From Microvelia longipes (Eukaryota; Arthropoda; Insecta; Hemiptera; Veliidae), in assembly GCA_018340805.1 (NCBI GenBank), contig JACMZG010001913.1, forward strand, positions 4,707,244-4,771,243: 64,000 bases of DNA, read 5' to 3'. A model generated the notes under the pieces. It did no database searches, had not been told where the DNA came from, and saw nothing but the letters and a program-made list of their open reading frames with translations. A program made the position numbers and the translations under genes. How positions within the stretch are numbered: the first letter of the stretch is position 1; each line of letters opens with the position of its first letter. Of this stretch, positions 22,371 to 31,944 are shown one piece after another.

Positions 22371-22757
22371 GTATGTCGTATGTGTGTGTTTGTGTGTATT
22401 GTATGTTTAACTACATTCCTCACAATTGATAAAGACTGTTAATCAACGGCGAGTTCACAATAGATCTTACGATCAATCAATTGCCAAGATAGTTTATATA
22501 GGTTAAATTATTTAATTAAATTTAACATAATAAAATATATTATTATGAATTAATTATTCATATAATTCATGTAGTCCAAAAGCCGGACCTGAAACAATGT
22601 GACTCATTTTGTACTATTTTAAACCAAATTTTTATGAAAATATGCCTTAAATTATGAAGGAACAACATAGTCTGGATAGGCACAGAGTGGAACTCTTCAT
22701 ATGATTGCGTATGCTCAAAATTTAATAAAATCGCACAAATTTCAATTTTACTTATAT
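22371..22757. other. AT-rich spacer
   Basis: No family recognised; ends at TATACCACAGGTATATA, a Rep-A-like start. Confidence 0.35.
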
Positions 22758-22819
22758 ATACCACAGGTATATAAAGATTTAGGTCTTCCGGTGGTGACCT
22801 CGTCACTGTAAATGAAGAA

Positions 22820-22862
22820 TCTGACGTTTCGCTTCCACTGTGGGAGGCATCTTCAGGGATAT
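22820..22862 (-). ncRNA. Hammerhead-like motif, left arm
   Basis: Minus strand: ATCC, CTGAAGA, T, stem II GCcTCC/GGAaGC (one mismatch), GAAAC, GTC, then AGAT. The first stem I pair is lost (AGAT against ATCC), so it is slightly degraded relative to its partner. Confidence 0.5.
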
Positions 22863-22949
22863 AGAACATCATGAATAAAAACCCTTCGTGTTAGCGAATT
22901 TCTTTGGAAAAAATTCGCTAATGGGATATTTTTATCCATGATGTCCTAC

Positions 22950-22991
22950 ATCCCTGAAGATACCTCCCACAGTGGAAGCGAAACGTCGGAT
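22950..22991 (+). ncRNA. Hammerhead-like motif, right arm
   Basis: ATCC, CTGAAGA (22954-22960), T, a weak stem II (ACCTCC against GGAAGC, two mismatches), GAAAC (22980-22984), GTC, GGAT. Stem I ATCC/GGAT is perfect. Stem II damage makes activity doubtful. Confidence 0.5.
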
Positions 22992-23079
22992 TCTTCATCT
23001 ACATTGACACGGTCACCACCGGAAGTCCTGAATCTTCACGACAATAACCGTGGAAGTCTACGCAGTTTATTATTCTCAG

Positions 23080-23235
23080 GTATATAGAAAAATTATTGTG
23101 TTTGCTCAAAAATCTAAAACCAGGATATCCGTTGACGAATTACCGTTTCAGGTATTTTTAAGACTTTCTAAGTAAGTTGTTTTTACAATGTTGTCTGTCT
23201 GTATGTAACGTTAGTTACATGACCAGCGACACGGA
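23080..23235 (+). mobile_element. Rep-A 5' fragment
   Basis: AGGTATATAGAAAAATTATT and AAAACCAGGAT, then a TCTGTCTGTATGTAACG stretch, match the Rep-A start. It lies 45 bp after the hammerhead palindrome, and a matching Rep-A-like start lies before it, so the palindrome may sit within a Rep-A copy. Confidence 0.6.
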
Positions 23236-23674
23236 TTTTGAAAATTGGTCATAGTGTGTTCGGTCATCAAGATTGTACGCGAAGCGAGTGTTTTCAATTC
23301 CCACTGATAAAAAAGTAATTGAAGTCCCTTTTAAGAGTAGAAGAAGAATAAGAACAAGGAGGAGAATAAAGTTTTTTTGTATTTTCATAATAATCTTCAG
23401 AAAAATCATCATTTCGACGAAACCCAAATTTCTCAAGAAAAGTTAAATAAAAGCAAACACAAAGGTTATTAAAATTTCTACTTTTATTTGAAAATTTAAA
23501 TAACTTGAAATGAAGGTTCACATTCTTTTTTTCAAAACCGTAATTACAGTTTTAAATTGTTTCCTTTTTAGAACTGTAAGCATTGTTTCAAATTTTAATT
23601 ACAGTTTTTCTATAAATGTAAAAATTCAAAATAAACTATGCTATAAATAATAAAGAAGACCAATTGAAATTTTT
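23236..23674. other. AT-rich spacer
   Basis: Overlapping minus-strand frames (23215-23521) have phenylalanine/leucine-rich low-complexity content; not called. Confidence 0.35.
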
Positions 23675-23960
23675 ACTTTATATATCATTTGATACTACCG
23701 AGTTCTACAAAACATGAATAGTTGACACAATATAATTGTCCGAGAATTAATTGAAGGTCAGAGTGAGTTCTGGCTCTGTCGGTGCCCTGATGAGTTAGAG
23801 GTAACGAAACAGAGTGGGACATGACATTATGTCGAGCCACCAATGATGAGGAATGTCGAATGATGGAACAGTTCTCAGATGTAGCATTGTATTTTGCTTG
23901 TTATATTTCCTAGGTGTCTCTCGCACAATTATATTGTCTCGCACGATTGTCTTGTTTTTA
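23675..23960. mobile_element. Rep-E copy with inverted core
   Basis: GATACTACCGAGTTCTACAA begins as in the 6.2-kb copies. After CACAATATAATTGTCCGAGA the sequence continues as the reverse complement of 6320-6460 (GTGGGACATGACATTATGTC) and closes with CTCTCGCACAATTATATTGT, the mirror of the left end. Confidence 0.75.
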
Positions 23961-24042
23961 CTTTATAGTAATGCAAGGTGTAAACTTTTAGACAACTACC
24001 ATTTTAGGGGTATAAGTGAGAGTGAATCTTCGGAAGAAGAGG

Positions 24043-24188
<146 letters not shown>

Positions 24189-24648
24189 ATACGTATGTAT
24201 ATACGAGATTATTGTTCCTTAATGTTTATATAGGACACGCTAATTTTCGAACGCTTTCCTAAATCGAAATACAACTTAGCAAAAAAAAACAATATTGTTA
24301 TTGTCTATTGTGTGTATAGGAACAAGATTTTTTGATTGTATTCTTATTTGTACCTACATGTACGAAACGGTACCCATGGGTATTCACTTAGTTGCGATTT
24401 CATTACTCCTGTCATAACATATGTAATAGGTAAACGATCGCTTCACGAGAAAAAAACTTTTTATTGATCAGTATTAAAGGTGCAACAGTTGTGGCCCTCC
24501 AAGATATCCTTGAGTGAAACCCTTGAACAAAGTTTTCTGCCCTTAGAAACTTGGGTACTTCATATTAAATTGTATATCTTTTTAATAGATTGTATGCTTA
24601 AGGGTGTTTAAAAAGCTGTAGTAATTAAATGCTTTAATGCATTTATAT
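24189..24648. other. Spacer
   Basis: No family or coding segment recognised between the two microsatellites. Confidence 0.35.
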
Positions 24649-24673
24649 AATATTATATATATATATATATATA

Positions 24674-24737
<64 letters not shown>

Positions 24738-24748
24738 GCACAAATAGC

Positions 24749-24793
<45 letters not shown>

Positions 24794-24797
24794 ATCA
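24649..24797. repeat. (TA)n microsatellite with a small inverted centre
   Basis: Two TA blocks surround CATAGCACAAATAGCTATG (about 24734-24752), whose ends are complementary, so the whole tract can fold on itself. Confidence 0.95.
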
Positions 24798-24829
24798 CTT
24801 TAACTCAATTGGATTTTTCGATTTAAAAC

Positions 24830-25215
24830 CTACATAAGTGATATGATGAAAAAATGAACTAATGCTGATAATGAGATGAAACTTAACACTATACATGGCT
24901 ACATGTGTGCCAAATATATATATATAATCGCAGCATTTTTTCGCGTTGTATTGTTTTTCAAATTTGTTACTTTAAACATATTTTCCGAATAGTACAACTA
25001 AACTTATGGATTGATTTTTGTATAATGTTTCAACACTAGACAGGGAACTAGGATGATAACAGACACATACAGGTAGAAAAATTTGAGAAACCCTTTCAGG
25101 AGGCCTTAAAAGCACTTTAAAAGGATAATTCCGGAGACATACGAGTTGTGGATGTTTGTTTGCAAAAACAACACTCATCGTATATACCTGCCATATAAAT
25201 AAAGAAAAGTAGACA
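24830..25215 (-). mobile_element. Rep-A fragment, minus strand
   Basis: AATGCTGATAATGAGATGAA, TTTTCGCGTTGTATTG, GGATGATAACAGACACATAC and a TATATACCTGCCATATAAAT end match Rep-A in reverse. About 120 bp near the GTTATTA core region is deleted. Confidence 0.75.
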
Positions 25216-25690
25216 AATATTTGGAAACAGTGTAATTTGATTAATTTTAATATATCGTGCCTTTTCAAAGCGTACTGAGATAAAAAGTACCTCAACCAAA
25301 CCCATCGTTGTTTGTAGAGTTTTTAAAGAATTAAAAAATTAAAATATGCCGCCATGTGGCCTACGATAAGATGTCAGCCTGATTGTTGGCTTAAGTATTC
25401 AAAATAAAATAGTTGGCTAGCACAGTTTAGTAAATATAACATATGTAATTTTATAAAATTCAGTGCTGCCAACATCTCTTTCTGTGATTATTTTGTAATA
25501 ATTATTTTAGTTGGAAATTTTGTTTATAAATTGTTTTTTTGTAAAATATGAATTAAGGAGTCATAGTTCCATTAATGTCAGTTTTTTTTGTATTATAGTT
25601 ATATCATTTTTAGAATGATATTCTTCCTGATTGCCTCTAAATGTGATTTACCTTAAAATTTTTATTGGTTAAGAGTTCAGAGTTTTGCCT
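25216..25690. other. AT-rich spacer
   Basis: Short frames only. Confidence 0.35.
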
Positions 25691-25694
25691 TGCG

Positions 25695-25719
25695 CTGATA
25701 GCGTTTAGCCGAAACCGTC
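25695..25719 (+). ncRNA. Decayed hammerhead-like motif
   Basis: CTGATA, a GC/GC stem with GTTTA loop, CGAAAC (25710-25715), C, GTC. Compared with 18266-18294 it lacks about four bases between CTGAT and stem II, so the catalytic core is broken. It lies 21 bp from the start of the 53-bp array. Confidence 0.35.
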
Positions 25720-25739
25720 TCAAAAATAATTTGGACCAA

Positions 25740-26402
25740 AAAATGTCATGAATCTCATTTCCTGATGAAAATGAGCTAAACAAGTCATTTAAAAAACGTC
25801 ATAAATCTCATTTCCTGATGAAAATGAGTTAAACAAGTCATTTAAAAAATAAATCTCATTCCTGATGAAAAACGATTTAAAAAACGTCATAAATCTCATT
25901 TCCTGATGAAAATGAGCTAAACAAGTGATTTAAAAAACGTCATAAATCTCATTTCCTGATGAAAAGAGCGAAACAAGTCATTTAAAAACGTCATAAATCA
26001 TTTCCTGATGAAATGAGCGAAACAAGTCATTTAAAAAACGTCATAAATCTCATTTCCTGATGAAAATGAGCGAAACAAGTCATTTAAAAAACGTCATAAA
26101 TCTCATTTCCTGATGAAAATGAGCGAAACAAGTCATTTAAAAAACGTCATAAATCTCATTCCCTGATGAAAATGAGCGAAACAAGTCATTTAAAAAACGT
26201 CATAAATCTCATTCTGATGAAAATGAGAAACAAGTCATTTAAAAAACGTCATATATCTCATTTCCTGATGAAAATGAGCTAAACAAGTCATTTAAAAAAC
26301 GTCATATATCTCATTTCCTGATGAAAATGAGCTAAACAAGTCATTTAAAAAACGTCATATATCTCATTTCCTGATGAAAATGAGCTAAACAAGTCATTTA
26401 AA
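25740..26402. repeat. Minisatellite, unit 53 bp, about 12.5 copies
   Basis: Units run ACGTCATAAATCTCATTTC, CTGATGA, AAATGAG, CGAAAC (or CTAAAC), AAGTC, ATTTAAAAA. CTCATTT and AAATGAG form a perfect 7-bp hairpin with CTGATGA in its loop. The later units at the right end read ATATCTC and CTAAAC as a block, showing local homogenisation. Confidence 0.95.
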
Positions 26403-26884
26403 GCTATTTTGACGTTAGCAAAATGTACTTTTTATCTATTGTTATAACAAAACTTTCATAGGAAAAGTTTCATAGGTAATGAGAAGTAAAAAAATATAAG
26501 CTTTAAGGAATTAGAACAAACACAGGAGAGGAAATATAAGCATAGACCAGGCTATGAAGATAAAAGGTTTTAAAGGCTTAGTATTTTGTTGTATATTATA
26601 AGAGGCTCCCTAGATAGGCTAGATATGGCTTATTTTTGAATAGTAAAAATGTAGCCTTTGCATATAAATATGAAAAATGTACCGGGTCAAAGTTTTTCTC
26701 TCGTTGACTGTTTTTTATCTAGAAGTAAAATGTTTCCCTTATATTTTTTACTTTCCTTTGTTCTTTAGAGATTTAGCCGTGTAGTAACTCTTTTTGTATC
26801 CCACGTTTAGATTTTAGGCCTTTAAGATCCCGAGAATTACAAAATACTGCTGTCTGTACAGATTGACTGTCAGCATGGTCGGTC
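26403..26884. other. AT-rich spacer
   Basis: TTTCATAGGAAAAG-type short direct repeats near 26452-26475; nothing else. Confidence 0.35.
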
Positions 26885-27885
26885 ATGGGCGTCCGCAGGA
26901 TTTTTTCCAGAAGGGGTCAAAGGAACCAAGTTCTGTAATGAATAATGTGTTGCGGGTTTAGTAATATACACTCTTTCACAACAGCCAGACATAGAAGTCC
27001 AGCAAACCTCAAGAGTGGGGCTTTGCTAAACTAAATTTTAATGCATTTACAAAGAGTATGTAATATTTATTTATTGTTCTTAAATAAATATTTTAATTTA
27101 TTTAGACCTTTAGTGAGGGAAGCGAGTTCCTTAAAACATATTAAATAAGGATGTTATCAACCTAGGAAGCGAAGCAAGCCGCTACTAGTATTCATAATTT
27201 TTAAATTCAACAATCTAGCAAATAAAGCCTGCTCCTATTTACGTATTTTATAATACATTTTAGCAATATTGTAAGCCTCTTCCCCAATATTCACGCATAC
27301 ATTTATAGCAATCTAGCAAGCAAAGCCTGCTCCTATTTACGTATTTTATAATACATTTTAGCAATCTTGTAAGCCTCTTCCCCAATATTCACGCATACAT
27401 TTATAGCAATCTAGCAAGCAAAGCCTGCTCCTATTTATTTATTTTATAATACATTTTAGCAATCTCGAAAGCCTTTCCCCAATATTCACGCATACATTTA
27501 TAGCAATCTAGCAAGCAAAGCCTGCTCCTATTTACGTATTTTAATATATTTTAGCAATCTTAAGCCTCTTCCCCAATATTCACGCATATTTTATAACAAT
27601 CTAGCAAGCAAAGCCTGCTCCTATTTACGTATTTTACAATACATTTTAGCAATCTTGTAAACCTCTTCCCCAATATTCACGCATATATTTATAGCAATCT
27701 AGCGAGCAAAGCGAGCTTCTTTTTCGGCATTCACAGCAATCTAACGTTAGTTTTTTATGAATAAATGCAAGATAATAACCATTAAACTTTTAATAATTTG
27801 CCGAGCGGGTTAATCTAACTTTTCTGATTTACCCTGGGGGCCCTCCATCAAGTGACCCGTTTGACTCCTCTTGCGGACACTCATG
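26885..27885. mobile_element. Rep-C copy 1, inflated by an internal array
   Basis: Starts GGGCGTCCGCAGGATTTTTT with GGGGTCAAAG, and ends TGACCCGTTTGACTCCTC followed by TTGCGGACAC. The ends are imperfect inverted repeats (GTCCGCA-GG-GTCAAA). Copy 2 at 40675-41190 shares both ends plus GTGCTGCGGGTTTAG and TTAATAATTTGC. TCATG on both outer sides could be a 5-bp target duplication, although the word is nearly palindromic. Confidence 0.75.
27212..27740. repeat. 98-bp tandem array inside Rep-C
   Basis: About 5.4 units start at 27212, 27310, 27408, 27505, 27598 and 27696, with AATCTAGCAAGCAAAGCCTG and ending ATTCACGCATACATTTATAG. The last partial unit reads GCGAGCAAAGCGAGC. Absent from Rep-C copy 2. 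Confidence 0.96.
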
Positions 27886-27960
27886 TGGTCGGTGCTTCTT
27901 GGATGTATAATTGGAGACATTTTATGTTTAAGGGATTAAGGCCTTACGGCACTTAAAACT

Positions 27961-28592
27961 TATTTTTTTGAGGTAGTAAGTAATTGAGCACTTTATTGGA
28001 CCGTTTTTAGGATGAGAAGCCAATCATTATTGTTATAGGAGGTTATTTAGTACTTTTCACCTCCGAGGACAATAATGAATGTAAAAAAACTCCTAGGACG
28101 TAAAAGTAATTCATATGTTGCCGCCATTACTGTAATGTAGCGTGTTCAAAAAACAATCTGTGTTAAACCTTCATGAGCTTTATTTAAAAACGTTCATTTT
28201 GTTTCTGTTTTTGTTCGTAGACTAATTTTTTTTCGTTTTTAAAAGGTGTTCTAATTGACAACTTTTGTGTGTTTATTTGTAAAGCTTTTACATTTTTGAG
28301 TAAAAGTGTGAAGCTATGGATGAATTTAATGACGGCGATAATATGGAGTTAATAATAATTGGACGTTTTTTTTCAATTAAGTATATAGCGCAGTTTAATG
28401 AGTGCTTTTTTTTATTTTTTTTAATGAGTGCTTTCTTAATGAGTGCTACCTCAAAAAAAAATAGTGTATGCCATCCGGCTGAGAATGTCTTTATGTCTTG
28501 GCAATTTTTCCCGACTCGCTTCGCTCGTCGGTAAATCTAATTGCCGTGACATAAAGACACACTTCTCAGCCTTATGGCATAAATAACTATAT
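27961..28592 (+). mobile_element. Rep-B copy 1
   Basis: Left end TTTTTTTGAGGTAGTAAG; an inverted partner GTGCTACCTCAAAAAAAA at 28443-28460; then a hairpin module from TAGTGTATGCCAT to ATGGCATAAATAACTAT, whose arms include TGTCTTTATGTC and GACATAAAGACA around GACTCGCTTCGCTCGTC. An ATG at 28316 opens MDEFNDGDNMELI in all three copies, perhaps a relic 5' coding end of the parent element. The 72-codon frame otherwise runs into the hairpin and is not a gene. Confidence 0.85.
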
Positions 28593-28675
28593 TTACGAGT
28601 TATAAGGAATTAGTCATGTTCTTGTCGTATTCTTCTTTAAGAGCAAGCTGATAGAATTTATGAGGTGATTCAATT

Positions 28676-28838
28676 GGAGGGTTATGAATGAAATCATTTC
28701 TTTTTATAAGTTAGGTTATAGTCCGGAATTGACGTCACTGCAGGAATAAATAGTAAATTTTCAATGGTAACCGCCTGTACCGATTCCTGCAATGACGTCA
28801 CAAGTCATTCATAAAAACGTCAGGTTATAACCTCCGAA
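28676..28838. mobile_element. Small palindromic MITE
   Basis: TGACGTCACTGCAGGAAT (28730-28747) faces ATTCCTGCAATGACGTCA (28783-28800), perfectly complementary except for one base. Outer GGAGGGTTAT and ATAACCTCC ends suggest a roughly 160-bp element. Confidence 0.55.
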
Positions 28839-28891
28839 TGCGTTTGGTTTGTTTACATCGAATCGCATCACCTTTTACATTTCTAAAATCT

Positions 28892-29814
28892 TTTATAGTA
28901 CGACACACGGCTAAAATCAATTGACACCCCGCCAAAATCTCAATGCTTTAAACCCTCATTTTTAAATAAAAAAATCCCTTCTTTATAGTAACAAAAAAAT
29001 TCCCTACTCTGGCAACACTGAAAGTCAGGTTATGTTTTGAATTTTATGATTTGTTTTTATTTGATATCGTATTTTTTTTATTTTTAAAAATTTATTTATT
29101 TACTTTTTAAGTAGGAATATCGTTGTATCTTATAAATTTACCTAAGTGTTGCATTAAATTTGTTCGGGAAGTATGAATTAAGTGAAGTTAAAGTTTTTGA
29201 TTACGTAATGCAATGGATCATAATAGTTCTATGATAAAAGTTTGACGATTTTAATAAATCGTCAGCTATAATTACTTTTTTCCAAAATAAACTGCTTTTT
29301 TGTGTCATGTTTGTATAATTGAATGCGTATTGTTACATATTATAAAAATAATATGACACAATATGCATTCATGACTTAAAAAAGTCAAGACTGTCATCTA
29401 TTGAAAGACATTGGCATTTTCGAAAAAAATGCTGTCTTTTGGTTGACAGACCCCAAACCCTGCGCTGTACTCTAATAGCAAGAAATGCTTGAGAATACAT
29501 CAATGTCCATGCGTCAAATATAGGCACTCAGATCATATTACAACTCTGCAATAATGGATGAATTAAACAGATTGGAATGGAACGAAACAACTCGAACAGA
29601 TAAATATGCACAATGAGGGAAATAAAAGCGACGCGAGGTTTCAAATATTTACAACCAGTTTGCCTGTTTATGATTTTATTTACGAAAAAGGTATTTTTTA
29701 TACCTAGGTTGGCATAAAGTGGAAAGAGCGGGGTCGGTCTGAACCAATAGAATTCTTTCCCTCACAGATTTTTGGCGGGGTGTCAATTGATTTTAGCCGT
29801 GTGTCGTATTATAA
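28892..29814. mobile_element. 923-bp element with about 45-bp terminal inverted repeats
   Basis: ACGACACACGGCTAAAATCA then ATTGACACCCCGCCAAAATCT at the left is mirrored at 29764-29810. The interior is non-coding. A related end lies at 58375-58530 and a poor one at 21692. Superfamily not assigned; no transposase is present. Confidence 0.88.
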
Positions 29815-30754
29815 GAGCAGATACTCCAAACATGACAAATGTAAACATTAAACTCTTGGATGAGCCAGCTCTTCAGGAATTCATAAGACGTCCATATTTT
29901 GGCTTACTAAGCTTTTTGAGTAAACACATACCTTGAGTAGCCAAGCTGTTTGCCTGGCCCAACTCATGATTAACCCAGCTGCTTGGCTAGCCCAGCATTT
30001 AGTATCTAAACATCTTAGCTTGCCTAACTCTTGATTAGCCCAGCATATTTTTCTTAACTAGCTGATGTGGACAGCAACGGTTAGATTTGCAGCTAAAGAC
30101 GTTTGACATAAAATTACGAAATAATCCTAAACCTGTTGTTAAACAATTGACTTATAATTGCTTGTACGAAAGTTAAATTAATAATAATGTATTAATAATA
30201 AATTAATAATAAAAGTTAAATTAAAACACAAATACGCATACATTTATGAACGCATAGATTCATATACGCATAGATTAATACATGCTTAGATTCATACATT
30301 CATAAATGATAAATATAGTCACCAACTTTTTTCAATTTTTCAAAGCTAAACTTAGTGTATTAGATTTTTCCTATAAAAATGCCCTTCCATTGTAATAGAG
30401 AATAAAAATGAATCCATCATCTCGAACACTTGTCTTTTTGTTGAAATATTGTGAAACTAGATGAGGAGATAAAGCACGGAGTAGATCTTAAGTCAACATG
30501 ACTTGTCGAACAAAATGAACATAAACATAAACATTGTGTTGGAGTTTCATGTTTATACAACATTTTGCCATCTTTCAGTTATTGTAAATCCCCCTGGAGT
30601 TAAGCGAAAAGAAATAAATAATAACACGTGTCTTTAAAGTAAATATGTAGATATATATACTGGTCTGACGTTTAAAGAAAAACAGGAGAAAAATAAATAA
30701 ACTTGCTTTTTGTATAATGATTTGTAATATGTCTGTCAATAATGATTTTTTGAG

Positions 30755-30755
<1 letters not shown>
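29815..30755. other. Spacer with short irregular repeats
   Basis: GCCCAGC/AACCCAGC words recur at 29860-30060, and CATAGATTCATA words at 30245-30300. Too irregular to define units. Confidence 0.35.

Positions 30756-30799
<44 letters not shown>
30756..30799. repeat. (TA)n microsatellite
   Basis: TA run with one phase switch. Confidence 0.95.
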
Positions 30800-30801
<2 letters not shown>

Positions 30802-30960
30802 ACTCGGGACTTCCCAAGTCCCCTACCTACTAACCTGACCGAAAGAAGACATATGTCGAAAATTTTCAAAACCCCTCTAATTCTCTGTTTCACCTCCTGT
30901 AAGTTATTATTTTTTTAAAAGATTGTTATGTTGTATTTTCCTTTTACCTTTGTAAGTAAA

Positions 30961-30981
30961 TATATATTATAATAATATATA

Positions 30982-31035
<54 letters not shown>

Positions 31036-31043
31036 TATATATA
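30961..31043. repeat. (TA)n microsatellite
   Basis: TA run with several AATA phase switches. Confidence 0.95.
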
Positions 31044-31470
31044 AACTCACAGAAAGACAAGCTTTAAATCACTTTTAACTTAATGAAAATGTTTAAAATG
31101 GATAGAAAAACTACTACTACTAATAATAATATTACTAGTGGGAGTGGAATAGTAAAAAATATATATTTACAATTAATTACAATAATCGACAAAAAATAAA
31201 CTTAAATATATAAATGTAAAGACTAGGTTGATTTTAAAACATTTTGGTAAAATCTAATAATTTCAACAGGGTTGGTGATTTTTTTTTTTAATAAATCAGC
31301 TATCGTCAGTACTTGCTGATTTGAATATCCTTGGACAAGTTTAATGCTTAACGCTATCAACAGCTCTTCTAAGCGTCCCAACCCCGATTCAGGTTTACAA
31401 TTTCTAATTATATAAACTCTCTCATGCTCCGTTTCTTTAGAGGGCTCGTCGTGCTCATTTAGACTAAATT
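31044..31470. other. AT-rich spacer
   Basis: A short ACTACTACTACTAATAATAA trinucleotide stretch at about 31109-31130; otherwise unrecognised. Confidence 0.35.
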
Positions 31471-31477
31471 TTTTTCA

Positions 31478-31512
31478 CTGATATAACTATGGTATTAAGC
31501 CGAAATCGGTCC
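31478..31512 (+). ncRNA. Badly decayed hammerhead-like motif
   Basis: CTGATATAACTATGG, TATTAAG, CCGAAATCGGTCC, followed by AGGGATATTTATAT. The last part matches what follows the 18.27-kb motif, and GACGGTAGCTTATT at 31548-31561 resembles the word at the end of that palindrome. Core changes (CTGATAT, GAAAT) make it inactive as a hammerhead. Confidence 0.3.
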
Positions 31513-31698
31513 AGGGATATTTATATCTAACTGTAAGTAGATATAGACGGTAGCTTATTCTCCAATTGGTTCTTCAAGTTGGAACATCTTAAAGTTTTCT
31601 CCTTATTTATCAAAGACATGCAGTTTAGTCGAAATGTCACAGTAACTTATAAAAGATAAGATAAGACTTTATTGTTTAAGAATACTAAACATAACATA

Positions 31699-31755
31699 CT
31701 CACACACACACACACACACACACAGGTGTGTGTATATATATATATAATAATATAT

Positions 31756-31811
<56 letters not shown>

Positions 31812-31812
31812 T
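31699..31812. repeat. (CA)n then (TA)n compound microsatellite
   Basis: About 25 bp of CA, GTGTGTG, then TA blocks with phase switches. Confidence 0.96.
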
Positions 31813-31826
31813 TTTGTAATTTGTTT

Positions 31827-31870
31827 TGCCCTGTATGATGGTAGCATAATAAAGTTACCGAAACGTCGGC
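31827..31870 (+). ncRNA. Hammerhead-like motif with one-base core insertion
   Basis: TGCC, CTGtATGA, T, stem II GGTAgC/GTTACC with an ATAATAAA loop, GAAAC, GTC, GGCA. Stem I TGCC/GGCA is perfect and stem II nearly so. The inserted T in CTG(T)ATGA would be expected to abolish cleavage. Confidence 0.45.
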
Positions 31871-31944
31871 ATAAGTGAAAATTTGTCTTTATTTACTGAC
31901 CGATTACCTGAGTTAAGTTGTAATTTGAGTCGTTAGTGTAATTT

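Larger units (their letters stand above)
22776..23036. mobile_element. Inverted pair of Penelope-like hammerhead segments
   Basis: The left arm (22776-22882) and right arm (22927-23036) are reverse complements, about 90% by eye, around a 44-bp centre containing TTAGCGAATTTCTTTGG and its mirror. Each arm carries one hammerhead-like motif pointing away from the centre. A second, independent pair of the same family is at 56656-56929. The 101-codon frame at 22567-22872 reads through the left arm. Confidence 0.75.

Noticed and set aside
22567..22872. Conserved-looking SGSETSDSS peptide also found at 56818
   Set aside because: It is the hammerhead-bearing inverted segment read as protein; reading frames are not preserved on all arms.
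25740..26402. CRISPR array
   Set aside because: Head-to-tail repeats without unique spacers in eukaryotic-looking DNA; the same applies to the other minisatellites.
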